Shown piece by piece: positions 31,225-42,055 of a stretch of DNA of 64,000 nucleotides (positions within the stretch are counted from its first letter, which is position 1; every line of letters starts with the position of its first letter). The notes under the pieces are model-generated. The model was not told the DNA's origin. It did not search any database and saw nothing but the letters and a program-made list of their open reading frames with translations. Source of the DNA: 20CM-2-55-15 sp963738025 (lineage in GTDB: Bacteria; Acidobacteriota; Terriglobia; 20CM-2-55-15); the NCBI GenBank assembly GCA_963738025.1, contig CAVTWA010000004.1, positions 372,001-436,000 of the forward strand, given 5' to 3'. A program made the position numbers and the translations under genes.

Positions 31225-33861
31225 TTAGAAAGTTCTTCCAATCGTAAATTTGAAATCGTGCGCCTTCTCCTGGATCGAGAAGGGCGCGCCCGTCGTCGGG
31301 CCGAAAAACGTATTGTTAATCCGGTTCGGGTTCTCCGCGAAAATTATCCGGAACGGCGCCCGGATCACGGGCAACATAATCTGGAGTTCGACACCCGTAC
31401 TCGTCCTGATACCGGAGTTCGTTCCAGGCAGAAACGTTACGGGCACCGTCTGAAACTGTCCGTTACTGTTCAAAACCTGCCGGGTCAATTGCGACCGGTC
31501 TGTAACCCAGGCATTCCCCGCGTCGAAAAACGGCGACAATGTGACGATCTGGCCGACAATCGGTATACGGTACTCAAAATTGAATACCGCCTGAGTATCT
31601 CCGCCAACGTACACCACATCGTCGATGGACTGCGTAGTGCTGTTCCCCTGCGCATCGGTCGTCGTAACGTTGCGTACAATGTTCGCAATCGGCGTGATCT
31701 CGCGGAAGTCAAAGCCGCGGATATCGAAATCACCACCCAAAAACAGCCTCTGATAATACGGCACCGCCACGCCGCCGTATCCGTGCACATAAGACGTCAG
31801 AAGACGAAAAGCCAGCGTGTTGCGACCTTTATTGATCGGGTGGAAATAGCGGACGTCCAGGCTCGGCCTGTAGTAATTCACCGTACCACCCAGCACGCCG
31901 CCCGTGTATTCGAACGTCGTCGACAGGCTGAACCCTTTCGCCGGACTGAACGCGGGTCCATGCGTATGGTTTGTGGTAAAGCTGGGTGTCAGCGTATGGC
32001 CATGAAAATTTGAAAAGCTCGTCCCGGTTTCCGAAGATATCAGGGTTTGATCCGTTTGAGTCTTAACGGCATCGAAGAAATCTGCCGTCGCCGGATTGAT
32101 AGCGCTCGTTTGCGAGTGATTGATGCCAAAAGTAAGGCCGACGCGGTTCCAGACTTTTATCGGATAGCTCGCGAACAAGTCCACGCCGGCCGTCTTCTGT
32201 GTGAAATTCAACTGATCGGTAAGCCCCAGTGAAGATGAAACAGGCACTAATCCAAACAAATTCTGCGACTGATCATACTCAAGCTTCGTCGCGTATCCGG
32301 TAAATCCCGCTGCAATCGGACGGTTAAACAGATATGGCTCCGTAAAGCTCAGCCGGTATTCCGATTGGCGTGTACCACCCTGGAGGGTAAGGCCCAACGT
32401 GTCTCCCAGCCCAAGGAAGTTATTGGACTGATAATTGAGCCCGACAAAACTTCCGCCGATTCCGCTGACACCGCCATTGAGGCCGATCAGATTGCGGTCC
32501 TTCTCCTTGACCTTCAGTCGGATATCGACCTCGGGATCCGTCGCACTTGGCTTTATATCGGCATCTTCCGTGCGAAGCGGCTCGAAATATCCAAGCTGGT
32601 TGAGGCGCTGCAAGCTCTGATCCCAAAGCGTTGAGTTGAACAGCTGGCCTTCGTCGATCAGGATCTCGCGCCGGATGACCCGGTCACGCGTCGTCGTGTT
32701 GCCTGAAAACGAAATCCGGTGGACGTAGAATTGGCGATCTTCTTCGATATTGATGTTCAGGTTCAGGAGTCGGTTCGCTTCGTCAAATGTCTGTACAGGG
32801 ATCGCCGTAAAATTGATGTAGCCGCGAGCCCCGTAGAGCTTCTTGAGCTCGAGGAAATTTTCGCGAATCTTGACCTCATTGAAAATTTCACCGGGTACTA
32901 ACCCGAGTGTGCTTTTGATTTTGGCTTCATCAAATTGTTTGCCGCCGCTGACATTCACTTGTCCAATCCGATATTGCTTGTTCTCTTCGAGCTTTATCGT
33001 GATGTAGTAGCGGCGAAGCAATTTCGATGAAAACGGCACGGGAATCCCCAGTGAGAAGGGAGGAAAGCGCCGCTGCACCGAAGTGAGTCTGGTCTCAACC
33101 ACGGGATCGGCGATGTTCACCCGGACATATCCATGTTCGGCATAAAACATGCGGATCCGCGAAATATCGTCCGCCAGTTTCAGATCGAAATACGTGTCCT
33201 TGCCAAGCAGCGTGTTAATGGGACCGGCCTCTTTGACCAATTTCATTGCGCTTTTGACTTCGCTCGCCGAAAACACCTTATTGCCTTGAACGGTGATCTT
33301 CTCGACACGAATTTTCGGTCCTTCATCCACTTTGAAGGTCAGCGCCACCGAACTGGGAGGAACATCCTCCGTCGTGGCCGTCACCCGGGCATCCTCATGC
33401 CCTTTCTCAGATAAAATCCCCTTAATGATCGATTCCGCCTTTTTGATTTTGCGGGGATCATAAGTCGATTCCTGAGCGATGGGTGTATTTTTTTCCTTTA
33501 ATTTATCGATAATCTCGGAGTTTGTAATCGATTTCAGACCTTCGTATTTGATGCTGCGGATCGTTTTCTTTTCTTTAACCCAGAAAATGATGATCCTGCC
33601 GATCTTACCTTCTTCGTAATTGACCCGGATGTCGTCAAACTGATCCATGGCATAGATCCTCCGGACATCGGCATCAATAATGCTCAAGTCAAAGCGGTCG
33701 CCCGCCTTGGTCTGCAAGCGGTACTTGATGCTGTCGGCCGGAATCCGATGGCTGTTCTCAACCCTCACGTCTTCAACGAGCTTCGGGTCGTAGTTCTGAG
33801 TCTGAATCATTCGGGATTCTATGAAGGTAAAAGACAGGGCCAGCCACACTGTAAGGCCCAT
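31225..33861 (-). CDS. bamA: outer-membrane assembly factor BamA
   Basis: 878 residues from the ATG at 33861, which has GGAGG seven bases upstream; the GTG at 33867 sits too close to it. A signal peptide is followed by five POTRA-like domains (for example VRVENSHRIPADSIKYRLQ, IRVEKITVQGNKVFSASEV, FYVHRISFSGNTTTRDRVIR) and a C-terminal 16-strand barrel. The barrel has the GGDFDIRGFDFREI motif (loop 6, RGF) and ends in FKFTIGRTF with terminal Phe. BamA inserts beta-barrel proteins. It heads the skp-fabZ-lpxA-lpxI run. Confidence 0.95.
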   Translation of the reverse strand: MGLTVWLALSFTFIESRMIQTQNYDPKLVEDVRVENSHRIPADSIKYRLQTKAGDRFDLSIIDADVRRIYAMDQFDDIRVNYEEGKIGRIIIFWVKEKKTIRSIKYEGLKSITNSEIIDKLKEKNTPIAQESTYDPRKIKKAESIIKGILSEKGHEDARVTATTEDVPPSSVALTFKVDEGPKIRVEKITVQGNKVFSASEVKSAMKLVKEAGPINTLLGKDTYFDLKLADDISRIRMFYAEHGYVRVNIADPVVETRLTSVQRRFPPFSLGIPVPFSSKLLRRYYITIKLEENKQYRIGQVNVSGGKQFDEAKIKSTLGLVPGEIFNEVKIRENFLELKKLYGARGYINFTAIPVQTFDEANRLLNLNINIEEDRQFYVHRISFSGNTTTRDRVIRREILIDEGQLFNSTLWDQSLQRLNQLGYFEPLRTEDADIKPSATDPEVDIRLKVKEKDRNLIGLNGGVSGIGGSFVGLNYQSNNFLGLGDTLGLTLQGGTRQSEYRLSFTEPYLFNRPIAAGFTGYATKLEYDQSQNLFGLVPVSSSLGLTDQLNFTQKTAGVDLFASYPIKVWNRVGLTFGINHSQTSAINPATADFFDAVKTQTDQTLISSETGTSFSNFHGHTLTPSFTTNHTHGPAFSPAKGFSLSTTFEYTGGVLGGTVNYYRPSLDVRYFHPINKGRNTLAFRLLTSYVHGYGGVAVPYYQRLFLGGDFDIRGFDFREITPIANIVRNVTTTDAQGNSTTQSIDDVVYVGGDTQAVFNFEYRIPIVGQIVTLSPFFDAGNAWVTDRSQLTRQVLNSNGQFQTVPVTFLPGTNSGIRTSTGVELQIMLPVIRAPFRIIFAENPNRINNTFFGPTTGAPFSIQEKAHDFKFTIGRTF

Positions 33862-33936
33862 CGACACGCCTCCAATCGCATGATTTTACTACAGAAGTGG
33901 AAGTACTTAGACTGACTTTGGAGCTTTGGGTGAGCT

Positions 33937-34042
33937 TCGGGGACGGGGTCAGTTTGAATTTGGGGCCGAGGGGTCAGACCCCTCTCTGCCACCGGGGGTC
34001 TGACCCCTCGGCCCCAAATTCAAACTGACCCCGTCCCCGAAT
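33937..34042. terminator. 47-bp perfect inverted repeat between clpC and bamA
   Basis: Arm 33937-33983 (starts TTCGGGGACGGGGTCAGTTT) and arm 33996-34042 are exact complements around a 12-base loop. It begins 7 bp after the clpC stop (reading leftward) and precedes the bamA start by 75 bp. It could end the clpC transcript or shape the bamA leader. Each arm holds nested GGGGTCAGACCCC-type half-palindromes. Confidence 0.75.
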
Positions 34043-34048
34043 TATCCT

Positions 34049-36493
34049 TCACATGGAGAGGGGGACGCCAACCTCTTCGCGATCCCGATCCATTGGGCGA
34101 TACCAAAGCTGACCACCGTCCATATAAACCTCGACTTTGGACAACTCCTTGAGATTCCCCTGGATCAGAGCTTCAGAGAGCGGGTCTTCGATGTACCGTT
34201 GGATCGCGCGCCGCAGCGGCCGCGCGCCGTAATTCTTGTCACGGCAGGCTTTATCGAGAATCCACTGTTTCGCGTCATCGTTGATGGCGACCTCCAGCCT
34301 CTTGTGGGCGAGGTTCTCATTCAACTGACCGATCATCATGTCGACAATGCGGCTCAGGTCATTGTTCGTCAACGAGTTGAAGATGATGATCTCATCCAGC
34401 CTGTTGATGAACTCGGGATTGAAGAGCCGTTTCACTTCCTGCATGACGGCATCTTCCATCTTCTGAGCCGTCGCTTCTTCGCTCGGCCCCTGGAATCCAA
34501 GACTGGTGTGCTTGGACAGGAACCGCGCGCCGATATTCGACGTCATGATGATGATGGTGTTCTTGAAATCGATGGTGTTGCCAAGACCATCGGTCAAATG
34601 ACCATCTTCGAACACCTGCAGCAAAATATTGTAAACGTCCGGGTGCGCCTTCTCGATTTCGTCCAGAAGGATGACGGAATACGGATTACGCTTCACGCGT
34701 TCCGTTAACTGGCCGCCCTCCTCATAGCCGACATAACCCGGAGGCGATCCGATCAGTTTCGATACCGAGTGCTTTTCCATGAACTCCGACATATCGAAGC
34801 GGATGAGCGACTTCTCGCTTCCAAAGAGGAATTGAGCGAGCGATCGCGCCATCTCTGTCTTACCAACGCCCGTCGGCCCGAGGAACAGGAACGAGCCTGC
34901 CGGACGGTTGGGCGACTTCAAACCCGCTCGCGAACGCCGGATGGCGCGCGCCAGAGCGTTGATGGCCTGATCTTGACTGACGATTCGCCGATGCAACTCT
35001 TCCTCGATCCGCGAGAGGCGTTGCATTTCCTCTTCCTTAATCGAGTTGACAGGAACGCCCGTCCAGCGCGACACGACATCTTCGATATCGGGCTTGGTTA
35101 CGACGCCCATACTGGTCGTTTCGCTGATATTGAACTTCTCGCGCACGTTACGCAGATTTTCCCGTTCCAGCTGTTCCTGATTCTTGTAGTGCTCGGCCTT
35201 TTCAAAGTCCTTGCTGGAAATGGCGCTTTCCATCCGCGCCACGATGAACTTGATCCGGCGTTGGATATCCGTCATCTCGGAAGGCAATGTCGCCTGCCGC
35301 AACTTGACGCGCGCGCCGGCCTCATCGAGAAGATCGATCGCCTTATCCGGCAGGAAACGGTCTGGAATGTACCGGTTCGAAAGATACACGGCCGATTCGA
35401 TCGCTTCGTCCGTGTAATTCACCATATGGAACTTTTCATAGCGGGACTTCACGCCCTGCAGAATCCGAACGGCTTCGTTTTCGCTGGGGGCTCCCACCTT
35501 CACAGCCTGGAAGCGCCGTTCCAATGAGCGGTCTTTCTCGATCGATTTGCGGTATTCGGCAGGCGTCGTCGCGCCGATGCACTGGATCTCACCCCGGGAC
35601 AGAGCGGGCTTCAGGATATTGGCCGCGTCCAGTGAACCTTCAGCGGAGCCGGCTCCGACAAGGGTGTGCAGTTCGTCAATGAACACGACCGTGTTCGGAT
35701 TATCGACCAGTTCTTTCATGATCGTCTTGAGCCGTTCTTCAAACTGGCCGCGGTACTTGGTTCCCGCCACGATCAAGGAAAGATCCAAAACCAGGATTCG
35801 CTTGTCGGCAAGGAATGACGGCACTTCGCCATCGACGATGCGCTGCGCCAGTCCCTCGACAATGGCCGTTTTACCCACACCGGGATCGCCGATCAAAACC
35901 GGATTGTTCTTGGTTCTCCGGCACAGGATCTGAATCACCCGGTCGATTTCCTGATCGCGGCCGACAAGTGGATCCAGAATTCCATCCATCGCGGCCTGTG
36001 TCAAATCCCGAGAGAACTCGCTGAGTAGAGGTGTTTCTTTCGGCTTGATAAGCGTTTGGCGGTCGACCACCGAACGGGCCAGTTCCTCGCGGATCGCGTT
36101 TAATCGCAAGCCGCGTTCGTGAAGGATCTCCGCCGCTACCGATTTCTCTTCTCTCAGGATTCCGAGCAACAGGTGCTCGGTGCCAATGTGCCGGTGATTC
36201 AGCCGCTCCGCCTCTTCGGCGGCATACGCCAGAATTCTTTTGCATTCGTTCGAAAGCGGTAGATCTATCGAGGTCGAAACTTTCTCTCGGATCGTAGTTC
36301 GCCCCTCAATCTCTTTCCGGATGCTTTCGATCGAGGAATGATTCCGCAGGAAGCGGTTGGTCAGGTTCTTATCCTCGCGAATTAATCCCAGCAGCAGGTG
36401 TTCGGTCTCGATAGTGGTGCTACCGAACTGACTTGCTTCGTAACGAGCGAAGAAGATAACCCTTCGGGCTCTCTCAGTATATCTTTCGAACAT
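34049..36493 (-). CDS. clpC: ATP-dependent Clp protease ATP-binding subunit ClpC
   Basis: 814 residues, the usual ClpC size. The double Clp-N repeat (FERYTERARRVIFFARYEAS, IETEHLLLGLIREDK and IGTEHLLLGILREEK) comes first. AAA-1 has Walker A GDPGVGKTAIVEGL. A UVR-type middle segment follows (FEKAEHYKNQEQLERENLRN), then AAA-2 with GPTGVGKTEMARSLA and the Walker B LLDEIEKAHPDVYNILLQVF. It unfolds proteins for ClpP; no clpP is in the window. The tail lacks any other added domain. Confidence 0.96.
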   Translation of the reverse strand: MFERYTERARRVIFFARYEASQFGSTTIETEHLLLGLIREDKNLTNRFLRNHSSIESIRKEIEGRTTIREKVSTSIDLPLSNECKRILAYAAEEAERLNHRHIGTEHLLLGILREEKSVAAEILHERGLRLNAIREELARSVVDRQTLIKPKETPLLSEFSRDLTQAAMDGILDPLVGRDQEIDRVIQILCRRTKNNPVLIGDPGVGKTAIVEGLAQRIVDGEVPSFLADKRILVLDLSLIVAGTKYRGQFEERLKTIMKELVDNPNTVVFIDELHTLVGAGSAEGSLDAANILKPALSRGEIQCIGATTPAEYRKSIEKDRSLERRFQAVKVGAPSENEAVRILQGVKSRYEKFHMVNYTDEAIESAVYLSNRYIPDRFLPDKAIDLLDEAGARVKLRQATLPSEMTDIQRRIKFIVARMESAISSKDFEKAEHYKNQEQLERENLRNVREKFNISETTSMGVVTKPDIEDVVSRWTGVPVNSIKEEEMQRLSRIEEELHRRIVSQDQAINALARAIRRSRAGLKSPNRPAGSFLFLGPTGVGKTEMARSLAQFLFGSEKSLIRFDMSEFMEKHSVSKLIGSPPGYVGYEEGGQLTERVKRNPYSVILLDEIEKAHPDVYNILLQVFEDGHLTDGLGNTIDFKNTIIIMTSNIGARFLSKHTSLGFQGPSEEATAQKMEDAVMQEVKRLFNPEFINRLDEIIIFNSLTNNDLSRIVDMMIGQLNENLAHKRLEVAINDDAKQWILDKACRDKNYGARPLRRAIQRYIEDPLSEALIQGNLKELSKVEVYMDGGQLWYRPMDRDREEVGVPLSM

Positions 36494-36591
36494 AAATTTT
36501 TGATTCTCTCAGCAGCCTGTTTGTGGCTCATCTGATTGTAAACGAAGCGCCTAGGTCGAACAATGGGTTATTTCGGGGCTGCTTCGACAAC

Positions 36592-37266
36592 TCACCCCCG
36601 AACGAGCCGGAAAACGCCGGCTTCCAACTCCCAGACTTCGTCGCATTTGAGAGCAATGCGCTCGTTGTGCGTGACGATCAGGGAAGTCAGCCCCCTTTCC
36701 CGGTGGAGTTCCCGGAACAATTCAAATATATGCTCGCCGGTCCGATGGTCCAGGTTTCCTGTAGGCTCGTCAGCCAACAGGAGTTCCGGCATGCCGACCA
36801 GCGCTCGGGCGATCGCGACGCGCTGCTGCTCTCCGCCGGAGATTTCGCCGACTTTATGATCCAGGCGGTGCGACAGCCCCACCCGGTCCAGAATCTGGCG
36901 CGCGGCAGCCTCGGTTTCGGTCCGGTCATCGCCGCGGATCAGTTTCGGCATCATGGTGTTTTCAAACGCCGTAAACTCCGGCAAAAGATGGTGGAACTGA
37001 AAGACAAAGCCAACATACCGGTTGCGAAACCTCGCCAGCTGCGGCGCTCCCCACAAAAAAATGTTTTCGCCCTTAAACAACACTTCACCCTGGGTGGGGG
37101 AATCCAGACCACCAAACAGATGAAGCAAAGTGCTCTTCCCGGCACCCGAAGGACCAATGATCGAGACGAGTCGGCCCTGATCGACCTTCAAATTCAGGTT
37201 TTCGAAAACGGCAACTTGCGAGCCGGGAGTCTTGTAGATTTTGGTGAGGGACCTGGCTTCAATCAT
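36592..37266 (-). CDS. lolD: lipoprotein-releasing ABC transporter ATPase
   Basis: 224 residues. Walker A GPSGAGKSTLLHLFGG, signature ISGGEQQRVAIARAL, Walker B ELLLADEPTGNLD and the switch His in LIVTHNERIA. This is the MacB/LolD pattern. The permease with the LolC/E layout lies just upstream in the same operon (88 bp with a repeat). LolCDE pulls lipoproteins out of the inner membrane for transfer to LolA. Confidence 0.93.
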   Translation of the reverse strand: MIEARSLTKIYKTPGSQVAVFENLNLKVDQGRLVSIIGPSGAGKSTLLHLFGGLDSPTQGEVLFKGENIFLWGAPQLARFRNRYVGFVFQFHHLLPEFTAFENTMMPKLIRGDDRTETEAAARQILDRVGLSHRLDHKVGEISGGEQQRVAIARALVGMPELLLADEPTGNLDHRTGEHIFELFRELHRERGLTSLIVTHNERIALKCDEVWELEAGVFRLVRG

Positions 37267-37269
37267 TTG

Positions 37270-37350
37270 TTAAACAAGGTGCGCGCTTCGCGCGGGCATC
37301 TAAGAGGAGCCGCTTCGCGGGTCTTTGAACAGACCGCCCGCAGCGCGCTC
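37270..37350. repeat. mosaic REP-like block between lolC and lolD
   Basis: GCGCGCTTCGCGCGGGCATC, GGAGCCGCTTCGCGGGTCTT and TGAACAGACCGCC match pieces that recur at 40.9, 43.2-43.5, 48.8-49.0 and 51.7-51.8 kb. It separates two genes that must be expressed together. Confidence 0.65.
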
Positions 37351-37354
37351 CTTT

Positions 37355-38572
37355 CTATTCATACCTCAGCGCTTCCACCGGCTGCAGCTTCGAGGCGGCG
37401 GCCGACGGATACAACGTTGCCAGAAAGCTGATCAAAATCGCCGAAGCCGCTACGATGACCGAATCGAGGGGTGCGGCCTTGAACGGAACGTACGCGATCG
37501 TGTAAACGTCCGCCGCGAGGCTGATCCAATGATACTTATCAGCGAAGTAGCAGATAACCTGGCCGAGAATGACGCCACAGACGGTTCCCACGACCCCGAT
37601 GATGACCCCCTGAAGAATGAAGATCCGCCGGATGTTTTCACCGGTCGCCCCCATCGACAGCAGAATCGCAATATCCCGGGTCTTCTCCAGCACCATCATG
37701 ATCAGTGTCGATACGATGTTCAAAGCAGCCACCAGAACGATCAACCCGATGGTGATGAACATCACGACTTTCTCCAGACGCAGCGCCTGGAGAATTGACT
37801 GGTTCAAACTCATCCAATCGGTGAAGTCAAAACTATCGCCCAGCCGCTTCACCAGCTCTTGACCGATCTCTTTCGCCTGGTAGATGTCGTTAACCTTCAC
37901 GTCGACGACCTGCGCCAGGTCGCCCAGGCCGAGCAGGCGCTGGGAAGTGGCAAGCGGAACGTAGATCCAGGAACTGTCGTAATCGTAGAGTCCGGAAGAG
38001 AACAGCCCCACGACCTCAACAACTCGCGAACGCGGAAGCTCACCGAGAGGGGAGATGTGCGTTTCTGCTGTGATGATCTGCAGGTGATCGCCCTTGAAGG
38101 TTCCAAGCGTCTTCGCAAGTTCCTTCCCGATAATGACCGAATCATCGTGCAGATCCTTGAGGCTGCCTTCGACGATATTTTCCGACAAGGCAGACATCCG
38201 GCTTTCCCGCTCGGGAATGATGCCTTTCATGACCACTCCCTTGTTGCCGGCCGGACCCGAAAGCAAAACCGTTTGATACACTGCCGGGGCCGCGGCTACG
38301 ACATTGGGAGCTTGCTCGACCTGTTGGACAACCTGCATGTAATCCGCGATGCCGCGGGTCCGCTCTCGCGACTGCACTGTCACGTGCGGCTGAGCGCCCA
38401 GCAACTTCTTTGTGAGGTCTGCGCGAAACCCCGCATTAATCGCCAGAGCAATGATCAGTGCCGCAACGCCTGCGGCCACGCCGATAATCGAAATCACGGT
38501 AATCAGCGAAATCACAGCCTGCTTGCGCTTGGCCCTCAGATATCGCACCGCAACTAAAAGCTCAAATTTCAT
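37355..38572 (-). CDS. lolC: lipoprotein-releasing ABC transporter permease
   Basis: 405 residues. The first TM helix (ISLITVISIIGVAAGVAALI) is followed by a large periplasmic domain (MacB_PCD type) and three TM helices in the C-terminal FtsX domain (FITIGLIVLVAALNIVSTLI, GVIIGVVGTVCGVILGQVIC, SVIVAASAILISFLATLYP). LolC and LolE cannot be told apart here; a single gene suggests a LolF-like homodimer or a second copy elsewhere. Its ATG directly abuts a dispersed repeat that ends in the lysS stop. Confidence 0.92.
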   Translation of the reverse strand: MKFELLVAVRYLRAKRKQAVISLITVISIIGVAAGVAALIIALAINAGFRADLTKKLLGAQPHVTVQSRERTRGIADYMQVVQQVEQAPNVVAAAPAVYQTVLLSGPAGNKGVVMKGIIPERESRMSALSENIVEGSLKDLHDDSVIIGKELAKTLGTFKGDHLQIITAETHISPLGELPRSRVVEVVGLFSSGLYDYDSSWIYVPLATSQRLLGLGDLAQVVDVKVNDIYQAKEIGQELVKRLGDSFDFTDWMSLNQSILQALRLEKVVMFITIGLIVLVAALNIVSTLIMMVLEKTRDIAILLSMGATGENIRRIFILQGVIIGVVGTVCGVILGQVICYFADKYHWISLAADVYTIAYVPFKAAPLDSVIVAASAILISFLATLYPSAAASKLQPVEALRYE

Positions 38573-38597
38573 TCGTTAAATTCGTTCAATTCGTGGC

Positions 38598-38602
<5 letters not shown>
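38571..38602. repeat. 33-bp dispersed repeat, copy 5, filling the lysS-lolC junction
   Basis: ATTCGTTAAATTCGTTCAAT and the following TCGTGGCTTATT occupy the whole 25-bp gap between the two genes. The repeat also supplies the TAA of lysS and touches the ATG of lolC. Confidence 0.85.
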
Positions 38603-40060
<1,458 letters not shown>

Positions 40061-40061
<1 letters not shown>

Positions 40062-40471
40062 TAGGCTTCCAGTTCCTTCTTGATGCTGTCCAAAATGCCG
40101 TTGATGAATTGCGGCGATTCCTGCGAGCTGAATCGTCGTGCGATCTCGATGGCCTCGTTGATGACGACGGTTTTCGGCGTTCCGTCACCGTACATGAATT
40201 CCTGAGCGGCAAGCCGGAGAATGTTGCGATCGACGATAGCCATTCGATCCAGCCGCCAATGCTCGGCGTGTCGCTGAATCAATCGATCGATCTCTTCGAC
40301 ATGCTCGATCGTACCCGTAAGAAGGTCACGGGCAAAAGCCACGGTCGTCGCGCTCTCTTCGGGCTGATTCTGGAAAAAAGTAGCGACGATCTGCTCGACG
40401 GAATCGTGGGTAATGTCCCACTGAAACAACATCTGAAGCGCATATTCTCTGGCTTTGCGTCGTGGTCCCAT
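40061..40471 (-). CDS. nusB: transcription antitermination factor NusB
   Basis: 136 residues: RRKAREYALQMLFQWDI at the start and the C-terminal MAIVDRNILRLAAQEF followed by TVVINEAIEIARRF. NusB binds boxA RNA with S10 in rRNA antitermination. AGGA lies five bases before the ATG. It follows ribH by 11 bp, the common ribH-nusB order. Confidence 0.96.
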
Positions 40472-40482
40472 TTGTTCCTGAC

Positions 40483-40896
40483 TTAAATCTCACGCAACAC
40501 ATTGACCATCTCAAGTGCGGCCATGGCCGCTTCAGACCCCTTGTTTCCGGCTTCACCGGAGCGATCCATCGCTTGTTGCACCGTGTCCACAGTCAGCACA
40601 CCGAAACCCACCGGGAGTCCTGTTTCGAGCGCGACCTGCTGCAGGCCGTTGCTGACCGCCGCGCTGATATATTCAAAATGTGGCGTCTCACCGCGGACAA
40701 CGCAGCCGAGCGCCACGATCCCATCATACTTCTTCGATGCGGCTGCGCGCTTGGCCGCCAGCGGAATCTCAAACGATCCGGGTACGCGGATGACCTTTTG
40801 CACGTGATCCCTCAGTGCTTGTTTTGCGCCCTCGATGAGCCTGTCCATGATCACCGAGTTGTATTCGCTGGCAACTATTACAAAGCTGTACGGCAT
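40483..40896 (-). CDS. ribH: 6,7-dimethyl-8-ribityllumazine synthase
   Basis: 137 residues. It has the short N-terminus, then VIRVPGSFEIPLAAKRAA, YDGIVALGCVVRGETPHFEY with the catalytic-site His, and the VPVGFGVLTVDT-like block LPVGFGVLTVDTVQQAMDRS. It forms the riboflavin precursor lumazine. The other rib genes are not present, and no FMN riboswitch was recognised in the repeat-filled region upstream. Confidence 0.95.
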   Translation of the reverse strand: MPYSFVIVASEYNSVIMDRLIEGAKQALRDHVQKVIRVPGSFEIPLAAKRAAASKKYDGIVALGCVVRGETPHFEYISAAVSNGLQQVALETGLPVGFGVLTVDTVQQAMDRSGEAGNKGSEAAMAALEMVNVLREI

Positions 40897-40980
40897 CGAG
40901 GCAAGATTTTACCCTGAAAAGGAGCGCGCTTCGCGCGACCAATCTGTAAGGAGCCGCTGCGCGGGACTTTGAACATCGTT

Positions 40981-41143
40981 GGGCAATAACATACTTACCG
41001 CAGGAACTGTGGATCGGTCATCCGATGTCCGTTGAGTGTTGTACGACGATAAATGCACTTGTTGCGCTAATAGATGGCCGGATTGCCCATTTATCGTCGT
41101 AACAAGTCCATTTGTCGTCGTACAACACTCAACGGACATCGGA
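40981..41143. mobile_element. palindromic MITE-like element, copy A
   Basis: 163 bp, nearly identical to copy B at 46547-46711. It contains 35-bp inverted arms (41021-41055 and 41109-41143, core CCGATGTCCGTTGAGTGTTG) and a smaller internal copy (CATTTATCGTCGTAACAAG). It sits inside a mosaic repeat that resumes at 41150. No protein is encoded. The rest of the 280-bp gap between ribH and the dehydrogenase gene is that mosaic repeat. Confidence 0.75.
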
Positions 41144-41176
41144 CATCGGAACCGCGCCGCGCGCAGCGCGCTCCTT

Positions 41177-42055
41177 TCAAAACAACGGCTTCGGTTTCGC
41201 CGGATCGCTGTAATCGTAGAACCCCCTGCCCGTCTTCCTGCCATGATGTCCCGCGAGCACCAGACGCTTCAGCAACGGCGGCGGCGCGAATCGCTTCTCC
41301 CGGAACTCGTCAAACATGATGTTCGCGATATAAAGCGTAGTCTCCAGCCCGACGAAGTCCAGGAGCGTAAACGGCCCCATGGGATATCCACACCCGAGCT
41401 TCATGCCTTTGTCGATGTCTTCGACGCTGCCCACGCCTTCCTCGAGAGCTCGAACCGCATCCAGTAAATACGGGACCAGCAGCCGATTGACAATAAAGCC
41501 CGACCGGTCCGACGTGCGAATCGGAACCTTGCCAATGCTCTCGGCAAACTTCATGGCCTCATCCATCACCGCCGGTGACGTGGTAATTGTCCCGACGACC
41601 TCGACCAGCTTCATCAATGGCACGGGATTGAAGAAATGCATCCCGATAAAGCGATCGACCCGCTTTGTCGCGGTCATCATCTCGGTGATGACCAGAGACG
41701 ACGTATTACTGGCAAAAATCGCCGTCGGTTGGACTGTCTTGTCGAGGGTCGCGTAGGTCTCGCGTTTAACATCCAGGTTTTCCGTAATGGCCTCGATGAC
41801 GATGTCGCAGTCGGCAAGGTCCTCGAACTTTGTCGTGCCACGCAGCCGTGCCATCGTCTGTGCGCGATCGTCGACGCTGAGAGTTCCCTTTTCTACAAAA
41901 CGGCCCAGCGATTTATCGATGCCCGCCAGGCCGTTCTTCAGGAACTCGTCTGCAACCTCTTTGACGATGGTCGGGAAACCTGCTGTCGCTGCAACCTGCG
42001 CGATGCCGGAGCCCATCAATCCACAACCGAGCACGCCTACTTTCTGAATCGCCAT
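41177..42055 (-). CDS. 3-hydroxyacyl-CoA (3-hydroxybutyryl-CoA) dehydrogenase
   Basis: 292 residues from the ATG at 42055, which overlaps the thiolase stop (TAATG); upstream in-frame codons belong to the thiolase region. NAD-binding VGVLGCGLMGSGIAQVAATA, the catalytic block FIGMHFFNPVPLMKLVEVV with its His, and KVPIRTSDRSGFIVNRLLVP, DKGMKLGCGYPMGPFTLLD. It reduces acetoacetyl-CoA or oxidises 3-hydroxyacyl-CoA. Together with the thiolase it could serve butyrate/PHB metabolism or short-chain beta-oxidation. Confidence 0.94.
   Translation of the reverse strand: MAIQKVGVLGCGLMGSGIAQVAATAGFPTIVKEVADEFLKNGLAGIDKSLGRFVEKGTLSVDDRAQTMARLRGTTKFEDLADCDIVIEAITENLDVKRETYATLDKTVQPTAIFASNTSSLVITEMMTATKRVDRFIGMHFFNPVPLMKLVEVVGTITTSPAVMDEAMKFAESIGKVPIRTSDRSGFIVNRLLVPYLLDAVRALEEGVGSVEDIDKGMKLGCGYPMGPFTLLDFVGLETTLYIANIMFDEFREKRFAPPPLLKRLVLAGHHGRKTGRGFYDYSDPAKPKPLF

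Noticed and set aside
36523..37431. Frame of about 300 codons opposite lolD
   Set aside because: It lies across a clear ABC ATPase gene and a repeat and has no recognisable domain.
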